Below are positions 9,174-18,714 of a stretch of DNA of 64,000 nt, one piece after another. Origin of the DNA: RYN-230 sp963713815 (GTDB lineage: Bacteria; Actinomycetota; Actinomycetes; Streptosporangiales; Streptosporangiaceae). Location of the stretch: assembly GCA_963713815.1 (NCBI GenBank), contig CAVQNH010000045.1, forward strand, positions 310,001 to 374,000. Direction: 5' to 3'. A program made the position numbers and the translations under genes. Position 1 is the stretch's first letter. Every line of letters begins with the position of its first letter. The notes beneath the pieces are model-generated. The model worked only from the letters and a program-made list of their open reading frames with translations. It was not told where the DNA came from and ran no database searches.

Positions 9174-10864
9174 ATGATTAAACCAATAGCGCAGCGCACG
9201 CGGGGCCTCCTCGGGGCCGCTGCGGTCGGCGCCCTGACCGGCCTGCTGGCCACGGCGGCCGCGATCGGCGTGGCCCAGCTGGTGGCGGGCATCACCGGGT
9301 CGGCGGGGGAGCCGGTGATCGCGGTCGGCAGCGCGGCTATCGACCTGACCCCCGTCCCGGTCAAGGATTTCGCCATCCAGCATTTCGGCAGCCACGACAA
9401 GATGGTGCTGCTGGCCGGGATCTACGTCGTGCTCGCGCTTTTCGCCATGCTTACCGGGATCCTGGCCCGGCGCCGGCTGGCTTACGGGCTGGCCGGGCTG
9501 GCCGTTTTCGCGGCGCTCGGCGTCGCGGCCGTGGCGACCAGGCCGGTGTCCGGGCCGGCCGACGCGGTCCCCACGCTCGCGGGCGTGGCCGCCGGCGCGA
9601 TCGTCCTGCTCCTGCTGGTCCGCGCCGCGGCTGCCCAGCCCGCGCGCCCCGCTGAGACCTCTACGTCCCTAACGGATCCGATCGTGGTCCCGTCCCGCGC
9701 CGCTGGCCAGTCCGGCGGGGGACCGCCGCCAGCCCCGTCCCCCGGCCGCGGGCAACCCGGCGCCGGTGGTCCCCGGACCGGAGATCCCGGCCCCGGTACC
9801 CCTGATCGCCGCCGGTTCCTCCTCACCGCGGCCGGGGCCGCCGCCCTCGCGGTCGCCGGGGCGGAGCCGGCCAGGCACTGCTGTCCCGGTTTAACGTGAC
9901 CGCGGCGCGCTCGGCGATCAGGCTCCCCGCGCCCGGCGGTCACCGGGCTCACGGCCGCCGGCCGGCGCGCAGCTCGCACGTCCCCGGGATCAGCCCGTTC
10001 ACCACGCCCAACGGGAGCTTCTACCGGGTGGACACCGCGCTCAGCCTGCCCCAGGTCCCGCCGGAGACGTGGCACCTCCGGGTGCACGGCATGGTCGAGC
10101 GGGAGCTGGACATCACCTTCGACCAGCTGCTGAAGCGGCCGCTCACCGAGGCCGACATCACCCTGGCCTGCGTGTCCAACCAGGTCGGCGGCCCGTACGT
10201 GGGCAACGCCCGGTGGCTCGGCGCCAGCCTCGCCGCCCTGCTGCGGGAGGCCGGTGTCAAGCGGGGCGCCGACCAGATCCTCAGCACCTCGGCCGACGGC
10301 TGGACCTGCGGCACCCCGATCGAGACCGTCATGGACGGCCGGACCGCGCTGCTGGCGGTGGGCATGAACGGGGAGCCGCTCCCGGTCGCGCACGGCTTCC
10401 CGGCCCGGATGATGGTCCCCGGCCTGTACGGCTACGTGTCCGCCACCAAGTGGGTGGTGGATCTGGAGATCACCACGTTCGCGCAGAAGTCCTACTGGGT
10501 GCAGCGCGGCTACTCGACCCGCGCCCCGATCAAGACCGAGTCGCGGATCGACGTGCCCCGGCCCCTGGCCCAGGTCAAGGCGGGCCGGACCGCGGTGGCC
10601 GGCGTCGCCTGGGCCCCGCACCGCGGCATCGACGCGGTCCAGGTCCGGGCGGACAACGGCCCGTGGAACCAGGCCCGGCTCGCGCCCGTGCCCGGCATCG
10701 ACACGTGGCGGCAGTGGGTGTGGGAGTGGGACGCCCCGCACGGGCTGCACACGCTCGCGGTCCGGGCCACCGACGGTACCCACGCCACGCAGCCCTCCCG
10801 CCGCGTGCCCATCTTCCCCAACGGCGCCACCGGCTGGGACACGGTCACCGTGACCGTGACGTAG
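9174..10864 (+). CDS. Membrane-anchored sulfite oxidase-like molybdopterin oxidoreductase (frameshifted)
   Basis: The first 170 residues hold about four membrane segments (GLLGAAAVGALTGLLATAAA; MVLLAGIYVVLALFAMLTGI and others). A Pro-rich linker and then RRRFLLTAAGAAALAVAG, a Tat-like or membrane segment, follow. From near base 9870 reading moves to the next frame and gives the oxidoreductase domain: ISPFTTPNGSFYRVDTAL, DITLACVSNQVGG with the probable molybdenum-ligand cysteine, and the Mo-co dimerisation domain at the C-terminus (GRTAVAGVAWAPHRGIDAVQV). Related actinobacterial proteins join both parts in one chain, so the break is probably a sequencing indel. The fasciclin lipoprotein gene follows by 60 bases. 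Confidence 0.8.
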
Positions 10865-10924
10865 CGCCCGGCGCCTGTCCCACCCGAGATGTTCACCAAT
10901 CCACAATGAAAGAGGAATCAGACA

Positions 10925-11557
10925 ATGAAGTACAAGGTCCCTGCCATCGCCGTCATCTCCGCCGGTCTCGCGTTCGGTGCCGCCGCGTGCGGCTCCAGCG
11001 GCACCTCGGCGAGCTCAGGATCAGCCACCCCGTCCTCGTCGTCGTCCTCCGCCATGCCCACCCAGTCCGCGCAGACCGCGTCGAAGCCGTTCGGCCCGGC
11101 CTGCTCGGCGGTCCCGTCCTCCGGGGCCGGCAGTTTCTCGGGCATGTCGACCGCCCCGGTGGCCACCGCGGCGTCGAACAACCCGGCGCTGTCCACCCTG
11201 GTCACCGCGGTCAAGAAGGCCAGCCTGGTGGACACGCTCAACTCGGCGAAGGGCATCACGGTGTTCGCGCCGGCCAACAGCGCGTTCGCCAAGATCCCGT
11301 CCGCCACGCTGAGCAAGGTGCTGGCCAACAAGGCCGAGCTGACCAAGATCCTGACCTACCACGTGGTGGGCTCGACGGTCACGACCGGCGACTTCGCCTC
11401 GGGGATGTCGGCGAAGACCCTCGAGGGCGGCTCGGTGACGCTGGCCAAGATGGGTTCCACCTACACCGTCAACGGCGCCAAGGTGGTCTGCGGTGGCGTG
11501 ACCACCGCCAACGCCACCGTCTACATCATCAGTTCCGTGCTCATGCCGAAGTCCTGA
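10925..11557 (+). CDS. Fasciclin (FAS1) domain lipoprotein
   Basis: The 210-residue protein starts with a lipoprotein signal (VISAGLAFGAAACGSSG; the AAAC lipobox fixes the lipidated cysteine near residue 21). After a Ser-rich linker comes one FAS1 domain: LVTAVKKASLVDTLNSAKGI, TVFAPANSAFAKI, and LTKILTYHVVGSTV, the conserved H2 box. This resembles the mycobacterial MPT70/MPT83 proteins. AAAGAGGAATC gives the ribosome site. It is probably anchored outside the membrane and co-transcribed with the molybdoenzyme. A strong hairpin follows. Confidence 0.9.
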   Translation: MKYKVPAIAVISAGLAFGAAACGSSGTSASSGSATPSSSSSSAMPTQSAQTASKPFGPACSAVPSSGAGSFSGMSTAPVATAASNNPALSTLVTAVKKASLVDTLNSAKGITVFAPANSAFAKIPSATLSKVLANKAELTKILTYHVVGSTVTTGDFASGMSAKTLEGGSVTLAKMGSTYTVNGAKVVCGGVTTANATVYIISSVLMPKS

Positions 11558-11572
11558 CTCGGCTGAGCCATT

Positions 11573-11604
11573 GCGGGGCCGCGCCCGGGGGGGTGCGGCC
11601 CCGC
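11573..11604 (+). terminator. GC-rich hairpin terminator after the fasciclin gene
   Basis: GCGGGGCCGC and GCGGCCCCGC form a perfect 10-base-pair stem with a 12-base loop, 15 bases after the fasciclin stop. There is no T-run, as is usual in high-GC actinomycetes. Confidence 0.75.
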
Positions 11605-11657
11605 GCCATTGGCGTGGTGCGCGGGCTGGCCGGAACGCCCGCGACGGCCGTCCCCGG

Positions 11658-13250
11658 TTAGCTCTGCTGGGCGAAGTCCTTGGTGCGGATGGCGACCAGC
11701 GAAACCACGGCGGACACCAGGGCGATGATCGCCGCGACCAGCAGGATGCGGTCCAGGCCGGTGGTGAACGCAGCCCGCGTGATCGTGGCCACCGTCCCGC
11801 GGAGCTGCGGAGGCAGTTTCGCGATCACCTGGCCGATCTCGCCGGACTGCACGGCCGAGGCGATCTTCGGGCCCTGGTGGGACAGGGGCGGCACCGCCGC
11901 GATCCGGGCCCGGACCTCATCGGCCACCTTGTTGGAGAACAGCGTGCCCAGCAGGGCGATGCCGGTGGCGATGCCGACCTGGCGGAACGTGGAGTTGATG
12001 CCGGAGGCCATGCCCGCCTGCTGCGGCCGCACCACGCCGACCGCGGTCGAGGCGAGAGGCGGGTTGACCAGGCCGACGCCGAGCCCGCCCACGATCATCC
12101 CCGGGATCAGGTGGGTCCAGCCCGACCCGGCGTTGAGCCCGCGCATCAGCAGCAGGCCCACCCCGACCAGGAGGAGCCCGGGCCCGATGAGCCAGCGGAT
12201 CGGCACCTTGGATGTCAGGCGGCCCGCCACCGTGGCGCTGACCAGGATGGCGCCGGACAGGAACATGACCCGCACGCCGGTGGCGAGCGGCGAGTACCCG
12301 AGGATGTCCTGCACGTACAGCACGATGTAGAGCAGCATCGCGAAGATCGACGCGCTCAGCCCGAAGGCCGCCACACTGCCGCCGGTGAACGTCGGCAGCC
12401 GGAACAGGCTCAGATCGAACATGGGGTGCGCTATCCGCCGCTCGACCAGGATGAAGGCCACCAGCAGGACCGCCGCGGCCACCAGGCAGCCCAGCACCAG
12501 GCTGTCGGTGAACGACCGCTGGTTGGACTCGATCAGCCCGTAGACCAGGAGCGACAGCGCCGCGGTGAACAGCACGAATCCTGCCCAGTCGGGCCGGCTG
12601 GCCGTCGGCGCACGGGACTCCGAGACCCTCAGTCCCGAGATGACCACGGCGATCACGCCGATCGGGGCGTTCACGAAGAAGATCCACCGCCAGGACAGGC
12701 CGGAGGTCAGCACGCCGCCGAGCAGCGGGCCGATCGCCACCGCCACGCCGGTCACCGCACCCCACACCCCGAACGCGACGCCGCGGTCCTTGCCGCGGAA
12801 CGCGTCCGCGAGCAGCGCCAGGGAGACCGCGAACATGATCGCCCCGCCGATGCCCTGCAGGCCGCGGGAGAGCTGGAGCATCAGCGTGCTCGTCGCGAAG
12901 CCGCACAGGACCGAGGCGCCGGTGAACACCACCAGGCCGATCAGGTACAGCAGGCGCCGGCCGTACATGTCGGCCAGGCTGCCCGCGGTGAGCAGGAACG
13001 CGGCCAGGGTCAGCGCGTAGGCGTCTACCACCCACTGCAGGTCCGAGAAGCTGGAGTGCAGTGCGCGCTGGATGTCCGGCAGCGCGACGTTCACGATCGT
13101 GATGTCCAGCAGCAGCATGAAGGTGCCGAGGCACACCGCGACCAGCGTCCACCACTTGTTCCCGCGCTGCTCGGGCTCCCCGCCGCCGGGGCCCGGCGGG
13201 GTACGCCGGCGCTGCTCCTCGCCGGACAGGTCAGCGTGAGCTTCGGTCAC
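11658..13250 (-). CDS. MFS drug transporter, DHA2 (EmrB/QacA) family
   Basis: The 530-residue protein is predicted to have 14 membrane segments. Motifs fit DHA2 exporters: FMLLLDITIVNVALPDIQ (motif D1 region), GSLADMYGRRLLYLIGLVVF (motif A) and GPLLGGVLTSGLSWRWIFFV (motif C). The GTG start is supported by GGGGGAG. These proteins export drugs or dyes by proton antiport. No dedicated regulator lies beside it. The frame is intact. Confidence 0.92.
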   Translation of the reverse strand: MTEAHADLSGEEQRRRTPPGPGGGEPEQRGNKWWTLVAVCLGTFMLLLDITIVNVALPDIQRALHSSFSDLQWVVDAYALTLAAFLLTAGSLADMYGRRLLYLIGLVVFTGASVLCGFATSTLMLQLSRGLQGIGGAIMFAVSLALLADAFRGKDRGVAFGVWGAVTGVAVAIGPLLGGVLTSGLSWRWIFFVNAPIGVIAVVISGLRVSESRAPTASRPDWAGFVLFTAALSLLVYGLIESNQRSFTDSLVLGCLVAAAVLLVAFILVERRIAHPMFDLSLFRLPTFTGGSVAAFGLSASIFAMLLYIVLYVQDILGYSPLATGVRVMFLSGAILVSATVAGRLTSKVPIRWLIGPGLLLVGVGLLLMRGLNAGSGWTHLIPGMIVGGLGVGLVNPPLASTAVGVVRPQQAGMASGINSTFRQVGIATGIALLGTLFSNKVADEVRARIAAVPPLSHQGPKIASAVQSGEIGQVIAKLPPQLRGTVATITRAAFTTGLDRILLVAAIIALVSAVVSLVAIRTKDFAQQS

Positions 13251-13348
13251 GAACGCTCCCCCGGGGTTGATGATTCAGGGCTGGCTGACAGGTACAGCAC
13301 AGCCCTCTGCCCACGATACGGGCGGCCGCACACCCAGGGCTCCGCGGG

Positions 13349-13606
13349 TCAGGACCGGACCGGCTGCTGGGTGTACCGCTCGGAGTCGCACCGGGGGCAG
13401 TGCGCGTAGGCGGCGTCCACCGCGCTGACCGCCTCGCTGGCCGCGATCTCCTGGGTATTGTCCGGCACGCTGTACATCCCGCGGGGCCCGTGACTGTAGG
13501 CCGAGATTCCCCCCCGCCGCCGGTGGGCGGACCTGGGCACCCGCCAGGTGTAGCCGCACTCGGCGCAGGTCCGCTCGAACTCGCGCGCCTGCCAGGGAAG
13601 CCGCAT
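13349..13606 (-). CDS. Small zinc-ribbon protein
   Basis: The 85-residue protein has two CxxC pairs, CAEC near residue 14 and CPRC near residue 70, about 55 residues apart, as in zinc ribbons. The ATG at 13606 begins MRLPWQAREFERTCAECGYT. The middle is hydrophilic. The function is unknown. It lies divergent from the spermidine synthase-like gene and is probably a real small gene, because its cysteine pairs are in frame. Confidence 0.6.
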   Translation of the reverse strand: MRLPWQAREFERTCAECGYTWRVPRSAHRRRGGISAYSHGPRGMYSVPDNTQEIAASEAVSAVDAAYAHCPRCDSERYTQQPVRS

Positions 13607-13693
13607 GGCCCCATTGTCCACCCGGCCCGGCATCCGCGCGAGGTCCGCCGGGGCCGGGCGCGGTTTGGGATCAACTGAGGAGATACTGGGGGT

Positions 13694-14657
13694 ATGCCCC
13701 ACCGGCAGCACAGCAGGAGCGGGCCGGCCGTCCGGGCAGACATCGATTCGGGCGTGGCCGAGCTCGTGGCCGACGCTGACCGGCCGCGGGCCTGGACCCT
13801 GCGGGTGGACGGCATCCCGCAATCCCACGTGGACCTCGACGACCCGCTGTACCTGGAGTTCGAGTACATGCGGCGGCTCGGCCACCTGGCCGACCTGGCC
13901 GCACCCGCCGGCCAGCCGCTGCGGGTCCTGCACCTCGGCGGGGGAGGGCTGACCCTGGCCCGGTACGTGGCGGCGTCCCGGCCCGGATCCAGCCAGCTGG
14001 CCGTCGAGTCGGACGGCGCCCTGGTGGGCCTGGTCCGGCGGCTGCTGCCGCTCAACCAGCCGTCCCGCCGGGCCAGTGGTGGCGGGCCCAGTGGTGGCGG
14101 GCCCAGTGGTGCGGGCCAGTGGTGGCGGGCCCTGGTGGCCGGGCGGTAATGGGAGCACGGGCGCGTCCGGGTCCGGGTCGGCGACGCCCGGACCGTCCTG
14201 GGGCAGCTCCCGGCCGGCGTCGTTCGACCTGGTGATCGCCGACCTGTTCACCGGGGCCCGCACCCCGGCCCACGCGACCACCGTCGAATTCGCGGCGGAC
14301 GCGGCGGCGGCGCTGTCCCCGGCGGGAATCTTCGCCGCCAACATGGGAGACGGCCCGCCGCTCGCGCACGCCCGGGCCCGGGTCGCGACGGTGCGCGCCG
14401 TGTTCCCGCACGCCTGCCTGATCGCGGACCCGGGGGTGATGCGCGGCCGCCGGTTCGGCAACCTGGTGCTGGCCGCCTCGCGGAAGGAACTCCCGCTGGG
14501 AGCGCTGGCCGGCCGGGCGGCGGGCGACCCGTTCCCCGGCCGGGTCCTCGGCGGCGGGGAACTCGACCGCTTCGCGGCCGGGGCCAGGCCGGTCGTGGAC
14601 GCGGAGGCCGAGGCCTCACCCGCCCCGCCGCTGGACCTCTTCGACGTCAGGTGGTGA
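13694..14657 (+). CDS. Spermidine synthase-like methyltransferase-fold protein (frameshifted)
   Basis: ATG at 13694 follows GAGGAG. The N-terminal part has the strand LYLEFEYMRRLGHLAD and the nucleotide-binding loop LRVLHLGGGGLTLARYVAA of spermidine synthase-type (PF01564) proteins. The C-terminal part has FDLVIADLFTG, AALSPAGIFAANMGDG and VMRGRRFGNLVLAAS. Actinobacterial proteins of this kind lack polyamine-site residues and have no proven role. Between the halves lie a 15-base tandem repeat and at least two frame changes (about 14140 and 14215). VRVRVGDARTVLGQLPAG belongs to the missing middle strand. It converges on the hydratase gene with an 11-base overlap. Confidence 0.65.
14073..14132. 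repeat. 15-base tandem repeat inside the spermidine synthase-like gene
   Basis: Four copies of an AGTGGTGGCGGGCCC unit encode a Gly/Ser-rich stretch where the family has only a short loop. The reading frame shifts directly after it. Confidence 0.75.
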
Positions 14658-15483
14658 ATTCCGCGGTGACCTTGCCGAGTGGCTCGTTGGCCACGGCGAC
14701 GACGTCCCCCGCGGCCACCCACTGGGTCTGGACCAGGGAACCGAGGAGGACCACGTCCCCGGCCAGCAGCGGCGTGCCCCAGGCCGCGCAGCTGTTGGCC
14801 AGCCAGCACAGCACGTCGAGCGGATCGCCCATGATGTCGGTCCCGGTCCCGTGGCCCACGCCGGTGCCGTTGATGGTCATCGACCCGGTGACGTCGCGGA
14901 GGGAGCCCGGGTGGAACGACTCCAGCTGCGGGCCGAGCACGCACGCGTAGTGGAAGAAATCGTCGGCGATCAGCGTCGGGGTGCCCAGCGAGGGATAGTC
15001 GGCGTACCGGTCCTGCACCACCTCGATGGCGGCCATCGACGCCGCCACCGCGCCGGGCATGTCCCCCGGCTCGTACGCCAGCTCGAGGCGGGGCAGGTCC
15101 CTGGCCATCCGCACGGCGATCTCGCATTCCACGCCGAGGCGGCCGGACGCGGGCACCGGGAAGGCGTGACCGCCGTGCCACACGTTCGCCTGGAACATGG
15201 CGCCGGCGCAGGGATTGCCGATGCCGAGGTACTCCTGCATGACCGGGGTGGTGCAGCCGATCTTCCAGCCCGCCTGCCGCCCGTAGCCGCCGGCCTCCAG
15301 CAGCGGGTGGGCGATGGCCTGGACGTGGTAGGCGGCGAGCTCGGTGGCGGGCCGCGCCCCGTCACCCAGGTCGCCGAGGAGGCCGCCGGTGAGCCGGCAT
15401 GAGGTGATCATCGCCGCGGCGGCGGCCAGCGGGACGGCCGGGGCGGCGGCCACGGCCGCGCTGTCCCGGGCGGGGTCGCTCAC
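14647..15483 (-). CDS. 2-keto-4-pentenoate hydratase-like protein (FAH superfamily)
   Basis: The 278-residue protein has GYGRQAGWKIGCTTPVMQEY, the acidic metal pair in GVECEIAVRMARD, and GPQLESFHPGSLRDVTGSMT. This is the pattern of MhpD/2-oxopent-4-enoate hydratases, which add water to 2-keto-4-enoic acids in cytosolic catabolic pathways; related enzymes are decarboxylases or keto-deoxy-acid dehydratases. The GTG start overlaps the stop of the upstream FAH gene (GTGA), so the two are translationally coupled. Probably the last gene of a two-gene operon belonging to the catabolic island. Confidence 0.82.
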   Translation of the reverse strand: MSDPARDSAAVAAAPAVPLAAAAAMITSCRLTGGLLGDLGDGARPATELAAYHVQAIAHPLLEAGGYGRQAGWKIGCTTPVMQEYLGIGNPCAGAMFQANVWHGGHAFPVPASGRLGVECEIAVRMARDLPRLELAYEPGDMPGAVAASMAAIEVVQDRYADYPSLGTPTLIADDFFHYACVLGPQLESFHPGSLRDVTGSMTINGTGVGHGTGTDIMGDPLDVLCWLANSCAAWGTPLLAGDVVLLGSLVQTQWVAAGDVVAVANEPLGKVTAEFTT

Positions 15484-16364
15484 CGGGACCCGGCGACGGT
15501 GTTGGCCAGCTCGCCGATCCCGGAGATCTCGATGCTCACCTTGTCGCCGGGCTCCAGGTACACGGGGGGCTTCATGCCCAGGGCCACCCCGGACGGCGTG
15601 CCGGTCGCGATGATGTCGCCGGGCTCCAGGGTGATGGCCTGGGAGATGTAGGCGATCAGCTCGGGCACGCCGGTGATCATCTGGGCGCAGCTCGCGTCCT
15701 GCCGCACCTCGCCGTTGACCAGCGTGCGCAGCGTCATCTCGCCGACGGGCGGCGCGGCCGCCGCGTCGAGGACGACCGGGCCGAGCGGGGCGAACGTGTC
15801 CAGCGCCTTGCCGCGGATCCACTGCGGCTCGGCGCCCTGCAGGTCCCGCGCGGAGACATCGTTGATGATCGTGTAGCCGCCCACGTAGTCCAGGGCGTCC
15901 GCGGCCGCGACACCCGAAGCGCGCCGGCCGACGATGACGGCCAGCTCGCCCTCGTAGTCGAGCTCGGAGGTGATGGCCGGGCGGATGATCGGCTCGCCGT
16001 GGGCGATCAGGCAGGAGGCGAACTTGGCGAACAGCACGATCCGCTCCGGGGGCTTGGCCTGGCTCTCGGCGATGTGGTCGGCGTAGTTGAGCCCGACGCA
16101 GACGATCTTGCCGGGGCGGAGCACGGGCGGCGCGTACCGGGCGCTGGCCGCGCCGACGGTGGGCTGGGCGCCGGACGCCAGCTCGCGCAGCTGCCCGACC
16201 GCGGCCGGGCCCCGGGCGAAGAGGTCACCCACGTCCCGCAGGCCGCCGAGACCGGTCGCGCCGGCCGTGGCCGCGAGCTCGTCCACCGGGGTGAACCCGT
16301 CCCCCGCCGCGACATGGAGGGCAGGAACGTCAGCGTCTCCCCGATACAGTGCCGCCAGTTTCAC
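15480..16364 (-). CDS. Fumarylacetoacetate hydrolase family protein
   Basis: The 294-residue protein has the FAH core: KIVCVGLNYADHIAES, SELDYEGELAVIVGR with the metal-binding glutamates, GYTIINDVSARDLQ, and GDIIATGTPSGVALGM. This subgroup includes 2,4-diketo-3-deoxy-L-fuconate/rhamnonate hydrolases and acylpyruvate hydrolases, which cleave C-C bonds in keto acids. I chose GTG at 16364 (VKLAALYRG) because AAGGGAGAG lies just upstream; an ATG at 16406 is in frame but lies over the promoter region. The island context fits a terminal cleavage step. Confidence 0.88.
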   Translation of the reverse strand: MKLAALYRGDADVPALHVAAGDGFTPVDELAATAGATGLGGLRDVGDLFARGPAAVGQLRELASGAQPTVGAASARYAPPVLRPGKIVCVGLNYADHIAESQAKPPERIVLFAKFASCLIAHGEPIIRPAITSELDYEGELAVIVGRRASGVAAADALDYVGGYTIINDVSARDLQGAEPQWIRGKALDTFAPLGPVVLDAAAAPPVGEMTLRTLVNGEVRQDASCAQMITGVPELIAYISQAITLEPGDIIATGTPSGVALGMKPPVYLEPGDKVSIEISGIGELANTVAGSR

Positions 16365-16418
16365 CGGGTGCTCTCCCTTGCTCGCCGGACGCCGTGAAAG
16401 GCGCAATCGGAATTAGTT

Positions 16419-16433
16419 TTTCGTTGAGCGAAA
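16419..16433. promoter_or_regulatory. Inverted repeat upstream of the FAH-hydratase operon, probable IclR-family operator
   Basis: TTTCG-TTGAG-CGAAA sits in an AT-rich stretch (16411-16452) about 55 bases upstream of the FAH start and directly downstream of the IclR gene. The same layout, half-site plus 5-base TGA spacer plus half-site, recurs at 31168-31182. IclR proteins commonly bind such short palindromes. Assignment is inference. Confidence 0.5.
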
Positions 16434-16522
16434 TTAAATGTCAATAGAGTAACATGCACCGATTCTGGCCGGACGGGCGGGGAGAGAGGTTATCCGGCGG
16501 GCGGGCGGCGGCCGGGAGCTGG

Positions 16523-17398
16523 CTACCAGGAGACCATGTTGCCCAGGCCGCCGACGCGGTCCGCGATGCGGCTGGCGGCGGCGATCACCAGCTTGCCCAG
16601 CCGTTCCTCCTCAGCCGTGTCGAGCTGCGGCCGGTACACGGAGACGCTGACCGCGGCGGGCTGGGTCTGCCGCACGCCGAGGATGGGGGCGGCCACGCAC
16701 CACACCCCGAGGTTGAGCTCCTGGCGGTCGACCGCGTACCCGGCCCGCTGGATCGCGGCCAGCTCCACGGCCAGGTCCTCGTACGTCGTGATCGAGTGCT
16801 CGGTCCGGCGCGGGTAAGGCCCCGGGCCGACGACGGACCGCACGTCCCGGAACTCCACCGCGAGCATGGCCTTGCCCATCGCGGTGCAGGTCGCGGGGGC
16901 CCGGCTGCCGGGCGTCAGGTTGACGGCCAGCAGTTCCTCGGTCTTCACCTGGGCCAGGTACAGCACGTCGCCGCCGACCAGCACGCTCACGTTCGAGGCG
17001 AGCCCGGCCTGCTGGGCGAGTCGCTCGACTTCCACGGCGGCGAGGTCACGCAGCGTGGTCCGGCTGGCGACCCGGCTGCCCAGCTCGAACAGCTTGAGCG
17101 TGAGCCGGTACTCCTTCGACTCGGCCAGCTGCTCGACGTAGCCGGTCCGCTCCAGGGCCCGGAGCATCCGGTAGGCGGTGGGCACGGGCACGTCGAGGTG
17201 CCGCGCCAGGCGGGTGACCCCGATCCGGTCGAAATTGGACAGCTGCTCGACGAGGTTGAGCAGATCTCCCGTGGTGGAGCGAGCCCGCCGGGCCGCGTCG
17301 TCCGCAGGCGGGGTCTCGGCCGCGGGCTTCTTCCGCCGGCCGGCCCGTGATCCGGGCGCGCGCGAGCCTGCTGCCTGCTCGTCTCGTACGGTCACCAT
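16523..17398 (-). CDS. IclR family transcriptional regulator
   Basis: The 291-residue protein has a basic N-terminal tail, a winged helix-turn-helix (IGVTRLARHLDVPVPTAYRML, then LERTGYVEQ) and a C-terminal IclR effector domain with ATCTAMGKAMLA and DRQELNLGVWCVAAPILG. Such proteins sense small acids or sugar-derived metabolites and control adjacent catabolic operons. It lies between the FAH pair and the long ABC/SDR/CoA operon, all on the same strand. It is the most likely regulator of the island. Confidence 0.92.
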   Translation of the reverse strand: MVTVRDEQAAGSRAPGSRAGRRKKPAAETPPADDAARRARSTTGDLLNLVEQLSNFDRIGVTRLARHLDVPVPTAYRMLRALERTGYVEQLAESKEYRLTLKLFELGSRVASRTTLRDLAAVEVERLAQQAGLASNVSVLVGGDVLYLAQVKTEELLAVNLTPGSRAPATCTAMGKAMLAVEFRDVRSVVGPGPYPRRTEHSITTYEDLAVELAAIQRAGYAVDRQELNLGVWCVAAPILGVRQTQPAAVSVSVYRPQLDTAEEERLGKLVIAAASRIADRVGGLGNMVSW

Positions 17399-17437
17399 GA
17401 ATTCCGTTCCGCCTTACAGTCAGTCCGCAGGATACCT

Positions 17438-17578
17438 TTACCCGCTGTCGCCGATGGCCGGTGCGCCTGCGGCCTCGACCAGCCAGCGGGCCTGCAGGTC
17501 GGCGGTGTCCGGCCGCGCACCCCGCCCGGTGAGCACGCTGAGGATCAGCTCGTGCTCCTGCGCCGCGCTGACGATCAT
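17438..17578 (-). CDS. Small hypothetical protein, 46 residues
   Basis: The ATG at 17578 overlaps the stop of the upstream solute-binding-like gene as ATGA, the usual sign of coupled translation. The peptide begins MIVSAAQEHELILSVLTGRG and is acidic, without membrane segment or recognised motif. It could be a real small gene or the first part of a broken gene. I do not recognise the family. Confidence 0.4.
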   Translation of the reverse strand: MIVSAAQEHELILSVLTGRGARPDTADLQARWLVEAAGAPAIGDSG

Positions 17579-18712
17579 GCCGCACCGCGCCGCGCGTAGA
17601 GGGTGTCGAGCTCGTCGAGGAACCGGTCGGGCTCCGCCAGCCACCGCGGGCTGTCGGCGAAAAGCTCGATCATCGCATTCTGGAACGCCGTGAAGCCCGG
17701 TGCCCGGGGCCGGGTCCAGGACGCGGCCATGACCCGGCCGGTCCCGGAGAAGAAACCGCCCGCGGCCTGGTCCGCGGCAGGGTCGGACCAGGCCGCGTGG
17801 TGGGCGGGCTGCCCGCCGGCCGCGAGGTAGGTGCCCTGCTGGGTGGCGGCCGAGGCCACGTGCCGGGCGTAGCCGAGCGCGGCGTCGCGGTGCGGGCGGT
17901 GCGCCGAGACCAGCAGGCCCGCGCCACCGAGCAGCGCGCCGGCCGGGTCCCCGCCCGCGGCGAACCGGGGGATGTCGCCGAACACGACCCGCCGCCCGGT
18001 GTGCCCCGGCCGGGAGTAGTTCAGGTAGCCGAAGATCAGCGGCGCGTACCAGAAGTCATCGCGGCCGGACAGCTCCTCCAGCACGCCGATCGGGTTCATC
18101 GTCCGGCAGCGCGGATCGCTGGCCCGGGCGGTCTCACGGAGCAGGTCGAGCGCGCGCCGGGCCGCGCCCCGGTCGATGACGTGGCCCGCGGCGAAGGTGA
18201 GCGGGTGGCCGAGCCCGGCGAGCAGGGTGAGCATGCTGGCCGCCGCGTCTACGTCGCACAGCGGCCACAGCACCCGGCCGCGCCGGCTCAGCTCGAGCAC
18301 GTCGTCCCACGTCCGCGGCGGTTCGGCGAGCAGGTCCGGGCGCCAGGCGCTGACCTGGCAGGCGGCGTCCACGGCCAGCGCCCACTGGTGGCCGTCGTAG
18401 TGATAGCTCTGGTGGGACCGGCCGGGGGAGCGGTCGGCCAGGGCGCGCAGCTCACCGGCGCTGGTGAACTCGTCGACCGGGACCGCGGCACCCGGTCCCG
18501 GCGATCAGCCCGATGTGCGGGTGATCGATCACGACCAGGTCGTAGCGGCGGGCGAGGTCCTCCACCGGGGACACCCCGAACTCCTTCAGCGATCTGGGTT
18601 CCCAGCGGACCCGGACGGCGCCGCCGGTGATCCGCTCGTACTCAGCCGCGGTGGCCACCATGGGGGCGTGGCCCCGCTCGTGGTGCCACGACGACCCGGT
18701 CAGCTGGACCAC
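17575..18712 (-). CDS. Signal-less solute-binding-like protein, extracellular solute-binding family 1 type (frameshifted)
   Basis: Residues from the start (VVQLTGSSWHHERG, EYERITGGAVRVRWEPRSL, then DLVVIDHPHIG) and the remainder (AEPPRTWDDVLELSRRGRVL, DFWYAPLIFGYLNY, and a long helical C-terminus) match sugar-binding proteins of ABC importers. There is no signal peptide or lipobox, so it is probably cytoplasmic. One single-base shift near 18490 separates the two parts; total length fits 379 codons plus one base. It lies 2 bases after the SDR gene. It may be a sugar sensor or a binding protein that lost its signal. Confidence 0.65.
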
Positions 18713-18714
18713 GG

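Noticed and set aside
9482..10906. A long leftward open frame opposite the molybdo-oxidoreductase
   Set aside because: It is the GC-bias shadow of the coding strand, with Arg/Gly/Val/His-rich composition and no motifs. The forward strand holds clear enzyme motifs.
11571..13409. A 612-codon forward open frame opposite the DHA2 exporter
   Set aside because: Arg/Gln/His/Asp-rich shadow. The reverse strand encodes a clean 14-helix transporter.
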